A stretch of 64,000 nucleotides of DNA from Sulfitobacter sp. JL08 (GTDB taxonomy: Bacteria > Pseudomonadota > Alphaproteobacteria > Rhodobacterales > Rhodobacteraceae): NCBI RefSeq assembly GCF_003352045.1, contig NZ_CP025815.1, positions 2,728,001 to 2,792,000 of the forward strand. Direction: 5' to 3'. A model generated the notes under the pieces. It did no database searches, was not told the DNA's origin, and was given only the letters and a program-made list of their open reading frames with translations. This document shows positions 1-7,277 of the stretch, in pieces (the first letter of the stretch is position 1; the number at the start of each line of letters is the position of its first letter). Made by a program: the position numbers and the translations under genes.

Positions 1-120
1 GCCCTTGGCTCCGGTTTTCAGCGACATGCTCAACCGGTTGCGCAATGTCGTGACCATCACAAACAGCGGCAAAAGCGTCTGGCAATTCGGACACCGGAAA
101 TTGGCCAGTCTGGTTCCCAT
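1..120 (-). CDS. Partial protein with N-terminal CxxC pair, unknown function
   Basis: A reverse-strand frame runs off the left edge with no stop; 40 codons are visible. Residues 10-13 read CPNC, which could start a zinc ribbon or be a redox pair, but no second Cys pair is in view. The ATG lies 5 nt past the stop of the acyl-CoA synthetase gene, with AGGG inside that gene's last codons as a ribosome site. A second in-frame ATG overlaps the same stop as ATGA, so the true start could be 9 nt earlier. The tight spacing suggests translational coupling. I do not recognise the family. Confidence 0.5.
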   Translation of the reverse strand, partial: MGTRLANFRCPNCQTLLPLFVMVTTLRNRLSMSLKTGAKG

Positions 121-125
121 ACCGA

Positions 126-1655
126 TCATCCCTCGCGCGCCGCCCGCGCCTTGAGTTCCTTGCGGATCACCTTGCCTGTTACGGTCATTGGCAGCGCATC
201 AAGAAACCCGATTTCCCGTGGGTAGGAATAGCTGGCCAGATGCTGTTTGACATGATCCTGCAAGGCGCGCGCCAAGGCATCACTTGCCGTGCTGGCATCT
301 TTCAGGACGACATAGGCCTTCACGATTTCGGTGCGCAGCGGATCTGGTTTGCCCACAACGCCCACGGTAGCGACCGCAGGATGACGCAACAGGCAATCCT
401 CGATTTCCGATGGGCCGATGCGATACCCGGACGAGGTGATCACATCATCCTCGCGTCCGATAAACCGCAGATAATCGCCTTCCCACATGCCCCTGTCACC
501 AGTCAGCATCCAGTCACCACGAAATTTCGCGGCGGTGTCTTCGGGACGGCGCCAGTATTCCAGCATCATCGACGGCGAACCGCGCCGCACCGCAATATCA
601 CCTTCCGCCTGCGTCGGGGTGCCGGTTTCGTCCAGCACGGCAACCTCGTGCCCTGCGACCGGTTTGCCGATACATCCCGGGCGCGCCGGAAAGGCGCTGC
701 CACAACTTGAAACGATCATGTTGCATTCTGTCTGGCCGTAGAATTCGTTGATCTCAAGCTCGAAGGCCGCCCGCCCCCAGGCCAGCATTTCTGCCCCCAA
801 AGGTTCACCCCCTGACGCCACACTGCGCAAGCCGGAAACACTGGCGCCGTCAGCCTTCAGCATCCGCAAGGCGGTCGGCGGAAAGAACACATTGCGCACG
901 TTGCCACGCGCGATAATGTCCTGACACCCCGCCACGCTGAATTTGTCCAGCCGCGCCGCCACAACCGGAACACCAAGCGCAAGACCCGGCATCAACACAT
1001 CAAACAGGCCCCCGATCCATGCCCAGTCGGCAGGGGTCCACAGGCAATCGCCCGGTTCACCCAACAGGTCGTGGCTGACCGCCACACCGGGCAAATGTCC
1101 GGTCAGCACACGGTGTGCATGCAGGGCGCCCTTGGGCAATCCTGTTGTACCGCTGGTGTAGATCAGAACGGCGGGGTCTTCTGCCGCTGTCATATGATAA
1201 GGCACCGCCGTTTCGTGCCGCGCCAGTGTTTCGGGGATCAGGGTGTTAACCCCCAGACCATCCACCATTTCGGCACCGGCCTGATCGGTCACGATCATCA
1301 CCGGCTGCGCATCCACGATCCGGACGCGCAAGGCATCGGCTTGAAACAACTTGAACAACGGCACCGAAATCGCACCGATTTTCCAGATCGCCAGATGCGC
1401 CGCAGCGGTCCACGGATCCTGGCTGCGCAACACACCGACCCTGTCACCGACCCTGACCTGTCTGGCCAGCACCGCTGCCAGCGTATCCACCATATGCGCA
1501 AGGTCACCATAGCTGATATCGCGCCGATCAGCACCGGTAAGGTCGATCAGGGCAATCTGGTCATCGGGATGGGCCAGACATTGCGCCGCCATATTCAACT
1601 GCGCCGGAAAGGTCTTGTTGCGGGTTGCGTCTGTCCAGTTGTTTTGCCCCGTCAT
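126..1655 (-). CDS. AMP-dependent acyl-CoA synthetase/ligase
   Basis: Adenylate-forming ligase that should activate a carboxylic acid to its acyl-AMP and then the CoA thioester in the cytoplasm. Of 509 residues, the AMP-binding loop YTSGTTGLPKG is at 166-176, a WTPADWAWIGG segment at 206-216, the YGQTE motif at 306-310, the TGD hinge aspartate near 385-387, and the C-terminal catalytic-lysine motif PMTVTGKVIRKELK at 489-502 (Lys495). The WTPADW segment and overall length fit the acetyl/medium-chain (ACSM-like) branch. Substrate cannot be read from sequence. The gene is divergent from ompW and near an isovaleryl-CoA dehydrogenase, which hints at short or branched acyl substrates; that is inference. 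The start is an ATG matching family length. Confidence 0.9.
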   Translation of the reverse strand: MTGQNNWTDATRNKTFPAQLNMAAQCLAHPDDQIALIDLTGADRRDISYGDLAHMVDTLAAVLARQVRVGDRVGVLRSQDPWTAAAHLAIWKIGAISVPLFKLFQADALRVRIVDAQPVMIVTDQAGAEMVDGLGVNTLIPETLARHETAVPYHMTAAEDPAVLIYTSGTTGLPKGALHAHRVLTGHLPGVAVSHDLLGEPGDCLWTPADWAWIGGLFDVLMPGLALGVPVVAARLDKFSVAGCQDIIARGNVRNVFFPPTALRMLKADGASVSGLRSVASGGEPLGAEMLAWGRAAFELEINEFYGQTECNMIVSSCGSAFPARPGCIGKPVAGHEVAVLDETGTPTQAEGDIAVRRGSPSMMLEYWRRPEDTAAKFRGDWMLTGDRGMWEGDYLRFIGREDDVITSSGYRIGPSEIEDCLLRHPAVATVGVVGKPDPLRTEIVKAYVVLKDASTASDALARALQDHVKQHLASYSYPREIGFLDALPMTVTGKVIRKELKARAAREG

Positions 1656-1720
1656 AGCGTGACTTCTTTACAACAAACGGCGTGCAACATTGCTGCAGCA
1701 GACGCAGAGCAGCCCGCTTT

Positions 1721-1762
1721 TTGACTCAGATCATATCGCGATTGTGCAGGTGCAGCATATTT
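1721..1762 (+). promoter_or_regulatory. FNR/Dnr-like box and promoter of ompW
   Basis: TTGACTCAGATCAT at 1721-1734 matches the FNR-family consensus TTGAT-N4-ATCAA except at the fifth and last bases. Its centre (1727.5) is about 41 bp before a plausible start near 1769, with an ATATTT -10-like hexamer at 1757-1762. That is the geometry of a class II FNR-activated promoter. ompW is oxygen- and FNR-regulated in enterobacteria; regulation here is inferred. Confidence 0.45.
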
Positions 1763-1792
1763 TTGCGCATAACACAGACGAAGGAAAGAATC

Positions 1793-2410
1793 ATGAAAAA
1801 TACAATTGTTCCAGTCGCTTTGGCGGCCCTGATCGCCTGCTCGGGCAGTATGGTGGCTGCGCAATCTCAGGGGGATTGGTCGTTTGGCATTGGCTTGGCC
1901 AATGTGAACCCCAAATCCGGTAACGGCACGGCTGCGGGCGGCGAACTGTCGATTGACGACGACACCCAACTCAGCCTGACGGCCGAGTATTTCATCCGCG
2001 ACAATCTGGGCATCGAATTGCTGGCGGCCACTCCGTTTGAACATACGATCAGCATTGCGGGGCTTGGCACTGTGGGTTCGACCAATCACCTGCCGCCCAC
2101 CCTGTCGCTGCAATACCATTTCCCGACCAACAGCAAATTCACGCCGTTTATCGGTGCCGGTGTCAACTATACCAACTTCTTTGACGAAGAAACGACCGGT
2201 GCGATTGCGGGCGGCAACCTGACACTGAAAAACAGCTGGGGGCTTGCGCTGCATGCCGGTGTTGATTTCCAGATCAACGACAATTCCGCGGTCCGTCTTG
2301 ATGCGCGCTATATCAACATCGAATCCGATGTGTATCTGAACGGCGCCAAGATCGGCAAAGCCGAAATCGACCCTGTTGTTCTGGGCATTTCCTACGTGTT
2401 CAGCTTCTAA
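1793..2410 (+). CDS. ompW: OmpW family outer-membrane beta-barrel protein
   Basis: Small eight-stranded outer-membrane channel; family members pass small hydrophobic molecules. The 205-residue product has a clear signal peptide (basic MKN, hydrophobic core, cleavage probably near VAA at 22-24), alternating beta-barrel strands, the OmpW-like mid-segment about satisfactory folding of the ligand region (PTLSLQYHFP), and a C-terminal aromatic end ISYVFSF, the usual BAM recognition signal. The start at 1793 is chosen because AAGGAAAG lies a few bases upstream and the signal peptide begins there; an in-frame extension upstream lacks signal-peptide character. It stands alone, divergent from the acyl-CoA synthetase gene. 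Confidence 0.88.
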   Translation: MKNTIVPVALAALIACSGSMVAAQSQGDWSFGIGLANVNPKSGNGTAAGGELSIDDDTQLSLTAEYFIRDNLGIELLAATPFEHTISIAGLGTVGSTNHLPPTLSLQYHFPTNSKFTPFIGAGVNYTNFFDEETTGAIAGGNLTLKNSWGLALHAGVDFQINDNSAVRLDARYINIESDVYLNGAKIGKAEIDPVVLGISYVFSF

Positions 2411-2460
2411 GCCGGACACACGACCATAAGGCTTGATGCCTGAAGAGGCATCAGGCCGTT

Positions 2461-3624
2461 TCATTTCATCGCTCCCATCAGTTCGCGACCGATCAGCATG
2501 CGGCGGATTTCGGATGTTCCTGCACCGATTTCCATCAGCTTGGCATCGCGGAATATCCGGCCCACTGGCGCATCGTTCAAAAATCCGGCCCCGCCCAGCG
2601 CCTGCACGGCCTGATGCGCCTGTTTCATCGCCTCTTCGCTGGCATAAAGGCAACACGCGGCGGCATCCTGTCGGGTCACTGTGCCGCGGTCGCAGGCTTT
2701 GGCCACCTCGTACACATAGGCGCGTGCGGAATTCATCGCGGTGTACATATCGGCAATCTTGCCCTGCATCAGCTGGAAATCCCCGATCGGTTTGCCGAAT
2801 TGCTTGCGGGTGGAAATATAGGGCATCACCTCGTCCAGACAGGCGGCCATGATGCCGGTGCCGATCCCCGCCAGCACCACGCGTTCGTAATCAAGCCCGG
2901 ACATCAGAACGGCCACGCCGCGCCCTTCTTCGCCCAATACGTTTTCAAACGGCACTTCGACCTCGTCAAAGATCAGTTCGGCAGTGTTTGATCCCCGCAT
3001 GCCCAGCTTGTCGAAATGCGGGCTGGTGGAAAACCCGGTCATCGACTTTTCGATCAGAAACGCCGTCATTCCCTTGGCACCTGCATCGGGATCGGTTTTG
3101 GCGTAGACAACCAGAGTATCCGCGTCCGGCCCGTTGGTGATCCAGTATTTGTTGCCACTCAAACGGTAATGATCATTGCGTTTTTCCGCCCGCAGCTTCA
3201 TCGAAACCACGTCTGATCCTGCACCAGCCTCGGACATGGCCAGCGCCCCGACATGGGTGCCGGAAATCAGGCCCGGCAGGTATTTGCGTTTTTGTGCCTC
3301 TGTGCCGTTCAGTTTGATCTGGTTCACACACAGGTTTGAATGCGCCCCGTAAGACAGCGATACAGATGCACTGGCCCGCGCGATTTCCTCGACCGCGATC
3401 ACATGCGCCAGATAGGAAAGACCCGCGCCACCAAATTCTTCATCCACAGTGATGCCCAGCAGGCCCAACTCACCCATTTCCTGCCAAAGTTCGGCCGGAA
3501 AGACATTGTCGCGGTCAATCTGCGCCGCCATCGGTTTGATCCGTTCCTGCGCCCAGCGATGCACCATATCGCGCAGCGCATTGACGTCTTCACCCAGATC
3601 GAATTGCAAAACCGCGTTGAACAT
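2461..3624 (-). CDS. ivd: Isovaleryl-CoA dehydrogenase
   Basis: FAD-dependent oxidation of isovaleryl-CoA to 3-methylcrotonyl-CoA in leucine catabolism, passing electrons to ETF. The 387-residue protein has the acyl-CoA dehydrogenase signature [13 protein letters not shown] at 127-139. Glu247 in [11 protein letters not shown] corresponds to the catalytic base that is peculiar to isovaleryl-CoA dehydrogenases, and the usual MCAD base position is Gly/Ala in EIGAGTSE, which supports IVD over other acyl-CoA dehydrogenases. The ATG at 3624 follows AGAAGG; a GTG ten codons earlier falls inside the operator and is less likely. The methylcrotonyl-CoA carboxylase genes often found beside it are not in this window. 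Confidence 0.92.
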   Translation of the reverse strand: MFNAVLQFDLGEDVNALRDMVHRWAQERIKPMAAQIDRDNVFPAELWQEMGELGLLGITVDEEFGGAGLSYLAHVIAVEEIARASASVSLSYGAHSNLCVNQIKLNGTEAQKRKYLPGLISGTHVGALAMSEAGAGSDVVSMKLRAEKRNDHYRLSGNKYWITNGPDADTLVVYAKTDPDAGAKGMTAFLIEKSMTGFSTSPHFDKLGMRGSNTAELIFDEVEVPFENVLGEEGRGVAVLMSGLDYERVVLAGIGTGIMAACLDEVMPYISTRKQFGKPIGDFQLMQGKIADMYTAMNSARAYVYEVAKACDRGTVTRQDAAACCLYASEEAMKQAHQAVQALGGAGFLNDAPVGRIFRDAKLMEIGAGTSEIRRMLIGRELMGAMK

Positions 3625-3646
3625 GTTCCGGCCTTCTCTGATTTTA

Positions 3647-3662
3647 TTGAACACTTGTTCAA
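3647..3662. promoter_or_regulatory. Palindromic operator overlapping the ivd transcription start
   Basis: TTGAACA-CT-TGTTCAA is a perfect 7-2-7 inverted repeat. It begins directly after the -10 hexamer of the ivd promoter and covers the expected start of transcription, the classic place for a repressor. A TetR-type regulator is a reasonable guess, but none is encoded nearby. Confidence 0.65.
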
Positions 3663-3691
3663 ATAGTAGAGCGACGGCATCATTCGGTCAA
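3663..3691 (-). promoter_or_regulatory. Sigma-70-type promoter of ivd
   Basis: Read on the reverse strand, TTGACC (3691-3686), a 17-bp spacer and TACTAT (3668-3663) form a near-consensus housekeeping promoter about 40 bp before the ivd start codon. It is one of the best promoter matches in the window. Confidence 0.65.
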
Positions 3692-3798
3692 GACAATCCT
3701 GTGATTGCCAAAGCGTCGGCGCGCACGCGCCGTTGAAACGAAAAACTGGAAAGAGCGAACGGAACACAGAAAACGGACAAATGTGCCCGGCGTTGCGC

Positions 3799-4998
3799 CT
3801 ATGGGTTTTCGGCCTGAAACACCGCACCCACTTCGGCGCGGATGATGCGCGCGATCAGATCGCAATCTTCCAGCGAAAAGGTCAGCGGCACGCGCATGTC
3901 GATTATTCCTGCCAAAATCCTGTCGCTGTCGGGCATCTTGGCACTGGGGGCATAGCGCCAACTGTCATAACGCGATGTAAAGGCAACGGGTTCCGGCGCG
4001 CCGAACCATTTCATTTCAACCCCGCGCGCCGCACATCGGCGCAGCACATCGCCAATCGCATCCGCCGCCCAGTCCAGCAGCAGAAACTGGATCGAAGACC
4101 CGACAGGGCGGGCCCGTGGATCACGTTCGATGATCCGCAACCCGGGCGTGCCGCGCAAACCTTCTTCGATCCGATCGTAACGCGCATTCCATTTCCGGCA
4201 TTGTCCCGCCAGCGCCCCAAGCTGCGGGCGCAGAATGGCGGCGCGCAGATTGTCCATGCGGCCAGAAATATTGGGCGTTTCGTATTTTATCGTTTCGAAC
4301 ACTTCGGGTTCGGGGGCGGCCAGATGCCGTTCATACAGCATATAAGACCCCGACAACATCACCGCCTTGGCCGCCAGAACCGGATCATCCGTCACCAGAA
4401 ATCCGCCTTCGCCGGAATTGATATGTTTATAGGTCTGGCACGAATAGCACCCGATAACCCCGTGCCTCCCCGAAGGCACCCCGTCATAAGACGCCCCCAT
4501 TGTGTGGGCACAATCTTCGATCACGGTGATATCGTGCGCGTTGCAAATGGCCATCAGCCGGTCCATGTCGCAGATGTGGCCGCGCATGTGGGATAACAAC
4601 AAAACGCCGGCCTGATCTGCCTTGGCCGCAAGATCATCCAGATCAACCGTCAGGTTTTCTGTCACGCCGACAAAGACCGGAACTGCGCCCAGCGACGCGA
4701 TTGCCCCCGGCACAGGGGCCAGCGTAAACGCGTTTGACAGCACAGGATCCCCTGCCTTGACACCACAAGCCCGCAAAGCGGTGGACATGGCATAACCACC
4801 AGAGGCCACCGCCAACGCATATTTCGCACCGGTCAGCGCTGCGAATTCCTGTTCAAGCTGCGCGGTTTCGCTGATTTCGCCCGGCGATACATTATAGCGA
4901 TGCAGGCGCCCATGGCGCAATACGGCCAGCGCCGCCTCGATCCCCTGTTCGGAAATCGGTTCCTGCTGGGTGAAACTGCCTTTGAAAACCTCGCTCAT
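3799..4998 (-). CDS. DegT/DnrJ/EryC1/StrS-family PLP aminotransferase
   Basis: Fold-type I PLP enzyme of the sugar-aminotransferase family, which usually aminates a keto-sugar nucleotide for glycans or antibiotics. In 399 residues, the PLP-contact aspartate lies in EDCAH (Asp162) and the Schiff-base lysine in TYKHINSGEGG (Lys191), followed by the glycine-rich SGEGGF loop that is diagnostic of DegT proteins. Phosphate-binding residues sit in ASGGYAMSTAL (65-75). No NDP-sugar epimerase, dehydratase or dedicated glycosyltransferase adjoins it, so the substrate is unknown. Nearest neighbours on the same strand are a HAD phosphatase upstream and ivd downstream. It appears intact. Confidence 0.85.
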   Translation of the reverse strand: MSEVFKGSFTQQEPISEQGIEAALAVLRHGRLHRYNVSPGEISETAQLEQEFAALTGAKYALAVASGGYAMSTALRACGVKAGDPVLSNAFTLAPVPGAIASLGAVPVFVGVTENLTVDLDDLAAKADQAGVLLLSHMRGHICDMDRLMAICNAHDITVIEDCAHTMGASYDGVPSGRHGVIGCYSCQTYKHINSGEGGFLVTDDPVLAAKAVMLSGSYMLYERHLAAPEPEVFETIKYETPNISGRMDNLRAAILRPQLGALAGQCRKWNARYDRIEEGLRGTPGLRIIERDPRARPVGSSIQFLLLDWAADAIGDVLRRCAARGVEMKWFGAPEPVAFTSRYDSWRYAPSAKMPDSDRILAGIIDMRVPLTFSLEDCDLIARIIRAEVGAVFQAENP

Positions 4999-5031
4999 GG
5001 CGCGAATGTGTTGCGTGTCCGCTGCTTCGTC

Positions 5032-5073
5032 AATGGCCGCTTTGGATATTTCGACTTCTCAAAGGCGGCCATT
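5032..5073. repeat. Intergenic inverted repeat, possible hairpin
   Basis: AATGGCCGCTTTG and CAAAGGCGGCCATT face each other about 15 bases apart and pair almost perfectly (one extra base). It lies between the phosphatase stop and the aminotransferase start. There is no T-run on either side, so it is not a standard terminator. It could be a processing or stability hairpin, or a copy of a dispersed intergenic repeat. Confidence 0.55.
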
Positions 5074-5111
5074 CGATTTGGCAGCGAAACATCTGGCGGC
5101 TTTCACCGGTG

Positions 5112-5777
5112 TCAGCCGATCAATCGCCGCACCACATCGGGCAGATCGGCAAAATCATCCAGCAACGCTTCGGGTTCCAGCGCAGCCATATCCCCGCCGG
5201 CCGGGCCGAATGTGACCAGAACAGATGGCACACCCGCCGCGCGCGCCGTATTGCGATCCGTATCGCTGTCGCCGATCAGAACACAATGATCCGGATGCCC
5301 GCCCGCGCGCCGCGCGGCTTCGCGCAGCGGTTCGGGATCGGGTTTGCGCACCGGCAATGTATCGGCCCCGATCATCGACTGGAACACATCGCGCACCCCC
5401 AGCTTTTGCAGCAGAATCTCGGCCAGCGCCTGTGGCTTGTTTGTGCAGATGCCCACACCGTAGCCGTCGGATTTCAGCCGTTCGACCGCATCCATGGCAC
5501 CCGGGTACATCACCGTATGCACATCAATCGCGCCCTCATAGGCAGATAACAGCAGCGGATAATACCGGTCCAGCGTGGCCGTATCGTGGACGCGGCCAAG
5601 ACGGGACAGGCCCAGCATCAGCATCGCGCGGCCACCGCGCAGGGCCGTGCCCGCATCAGCCACAGGATCAAGCATCGCCCCTGCCCCCATATCGACGAAA
5701 CAACAATTCGCCGCCGCGATCAGATCGCCGCTTGTGTCGGCCAATGTACCGTCCAGATCAAAAATGACCGTTTTCAT
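5112..5777 (-). CDS. gph: HAD hydrolase, phosphoglycolate phosphatase-like
   Basis: Haloacid-dehalogenase-superfamily phosphatase, probably removing phosphate from 2-phosphoglycolate, a by-product of DNA repair and oxygenation. The 221-residue protein begins with motif I FDLDGT (nucleophile Asp7, acid/base Asp9), carries a helical cap domain (about 15-80), a motif III lysine in CTNKPQ, and motif IV GDSDTDRNTARAAG with the Mg-binding aspartates. Length and cap type fit Gph, but related pyrophosphatases and beta-phosphoglucomutases look alike. It is divergent from glmU across a 144-bp gap and is followed by the aminotransferase gene on the same strand. Confidence 0.8.
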   Translation of the reverse strand: MKTVIFDLDGTLADTSGDLIAAANCCFVDMGAGAMLDPVADAGTALRGGRAMLMLGLSRLGRVHDTATLDRYYPLLLSAYEGAIDVHTVMYPGAMDAVERLKSDGYGVGICTNKPQALAEILLQKLGVRDVFQSMIGADTLPVRKPDPEPLREAARRAGGHPDHCVLIGDSDTDRNTARAAGVPSVLVTFGPAGGDMAALEPEALLDDFADLPDVVRRLIG

Positions 5778-5860
5778 GTTTCGCCCCTTGCCTGCCTGTT
5801 ATCGGCGCTTTCCTGCCGCGATGTGTTGCAGGCCGCAATGTAGTTTGAACCGGCGCGGCC

Positions 5861-5888
5861 TTGCGCGTCTGTCGCAACCGGATAAAAC
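5861..5888 (+). promoter_or_regulatory. Candidate promoter of glmU-glmS
   Basis: TTGCGC and TAAAAC are separated by 16 bp and end 33 bases before the glmU ATG. Both hexamers are acceptable sigma-70 matches. This is the best candidate in the divergent region, not a certain one. Confidence 0.4.
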
Positions 5889-5921
5889 GGGCGCACCCTG
5901 ATTACAAAGAGAAATCGCAAT

Positions 5922-7277
5922 ATGAGTATCGCACTGGTTATTCTGGCCGCCGGTCAAGGCACCCGAATGAATTCGGATCTGCCCAAGGTTCTGCACAAGG
6001 TTGCAGGCGCCCCGCTTCTGGCACATGCGATGCATGCCGGCGCCGCGCTGGAACCGGAAAAGATCGTGATTGTCGCCGGCCACGGTGCTGATCAGGTGGC
6101 GCAAGCCGCGCATGATCAGGACGAAACCGCCCAGATCGTCATTCAATCCGAACAGCTGGGCACCGCCCACGCAGTGGCACAGGCCAAATCCGCGCTGGCC
6201 GGTTTCTTCGGCGATGTCATCGTTCTTTATGGCGACACCCCGTTTATTCGCCCCGAAACACTGGACCGCATGATTGCGGCACGTGCGGACAATGCTGTCG
6301 TGGTGCTTGGTTTTCAGGCCAAGGAACCGGGCCGCTATGGCCGTCTGGTCATGGACGGTGACAGCCTGCGCCGCATTGTCGAATTCAAGGACGCCACCGA
6401 AGTCGAACGTGCGATTACCCTGTGCAACAGCGGCGTGATTGCCTGCGATGCGCAAACCCTGTTCGATCTGATCGACGCTGTGGGCAACGACAACGCCGCC
6501 GGCGAATATTATCTGACCGACATCGTTGCGCTGGCGCGCGCCAGAGGGTTAAGCGCCACCGTCGTAACCTGTGACGAGGCCGAAACGCTGGGTGTGAACG
6601 CCCGTGCCCAACTGGCCGAGGCCGAAGCCGCTTTTCAGATCAGGGCGCGCGCGGCATTGATGGAGGATGGCGTGACACTGGCCGTTCCGGGCACTGTGTA
6701 CCTGTCCTTTGACACCGTGATAGGGCGCGACACGGTGGTTGAACCGAACGTGGTTTTCGGCCCCGGCGTTACCGTAGAGTCCGGCGCGCAAATCCGTGCA
6801 TTCAGCCATCTGGAAGGCTGTCATGTCTCGCGCGGTGCGGTTGTCGGCCCTTACGCGCGCCTGCGCCCCGGTGCCGAACTGGCCGAAGATGCGCGCGTTG
6901 GCAATTTTGTCGAAGTCAAGAACGCACAGATCGGCGAAGGCGCCAAGATCAACCACCTGTCTTATGTCGGCGACGCCACAGTCGGCGCCCGCACAAATGT
7001 CGGCGCGGGGACGATCACCTGCAACTATGATGGCGTGATGAAGCACCACACCGATATCGGCAGCGATGTCTTTATCGGATCGAATACCATGCTGGTGGCG
7101 CCGGTTTCTGTCGGTAACAACGCGATGACAGCCAGCGGATCGGTGATCACGACGAACGTCGAAAACGATGCGCTGGCGATCGCACGCGCCCCACAGGTGA
7201 ACAAACCGGGGCTGGCGGTAAAATTGTTCGAAATGTTAAAGCGAAAAAAGAAATCCAATGAAAAGGGGCACAGTTAA
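5922..7277 (+). CDS. glmU: Bifunctional GlcN-1-P acetyltransferase / GlcNAc-1-P uridyltransferase
   Basis: Makes UDP-GlcNAc for peptidoglycan and lipid A: acetylates glucosamine-1-phosphate, then transfers UMP. The N-terminal pyrophosphorylase domain shows LAAGQGTRMNSDLPK at 8-22, QLGTAHA at 78-84 and YGDTP at 103-107. The C-terminal left-handed beta-helix carries hexapeptide repeats and the conserved NYDG region where the acetyltransferase active site forms. At 451 residues it is full length. Its TAA stop shares one base with the glmS ATG (TAATG), so the next two steps of amino-sugar supply are translationally coupled. The ribosome site AAAGAG lies upstream of the ATG. Confidence 0.97.
   Translation: MSIALVILAAGQGTRMNSDLPKVLHKVAGAPLLAHAMHAGAALEPEKIVIVAGHGADQVAQAAHDQDETAQIVIQSEQLGTAHAVAQAKSALAGFFGDVIVLYGDTPFIRPETLDRMIAARADNAVVVLGFQAKEPGRYGRLVMDGDSLRRIVEFKDATEVERAITLCNSGVIACDAQTLFDLIDAVGNDNAAGEYYLTDIVALARARGLSATVVTCDEAETLGVNARAQLAEAEAAFQIRARAALMEDGVTLAVPGTVYLSFDTVIGRDTVVEPNVVFGPGVTVESGAQIRAFSHLEGCHVSRGAVVGPYARLRPGAELAEDARVGNFVEVKNAQIGEGAKINHLSYVGDATVGARTNVGAGTITCNYDGVMKHHTDIGSDVFIGSNTMLVAPVSVGNNAMTASGSVITTNVENDALAIARAPQVNKPGLAVKLFEMLKRKKKSNEKGHS

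Noticed and set aside
3718-3731. GGCGCG-CA-CGCGCC inverted repeat as a terminator of the DegT-family gene
   Set aside because: No T-run follows on either strand; GC alternation alone can give this.
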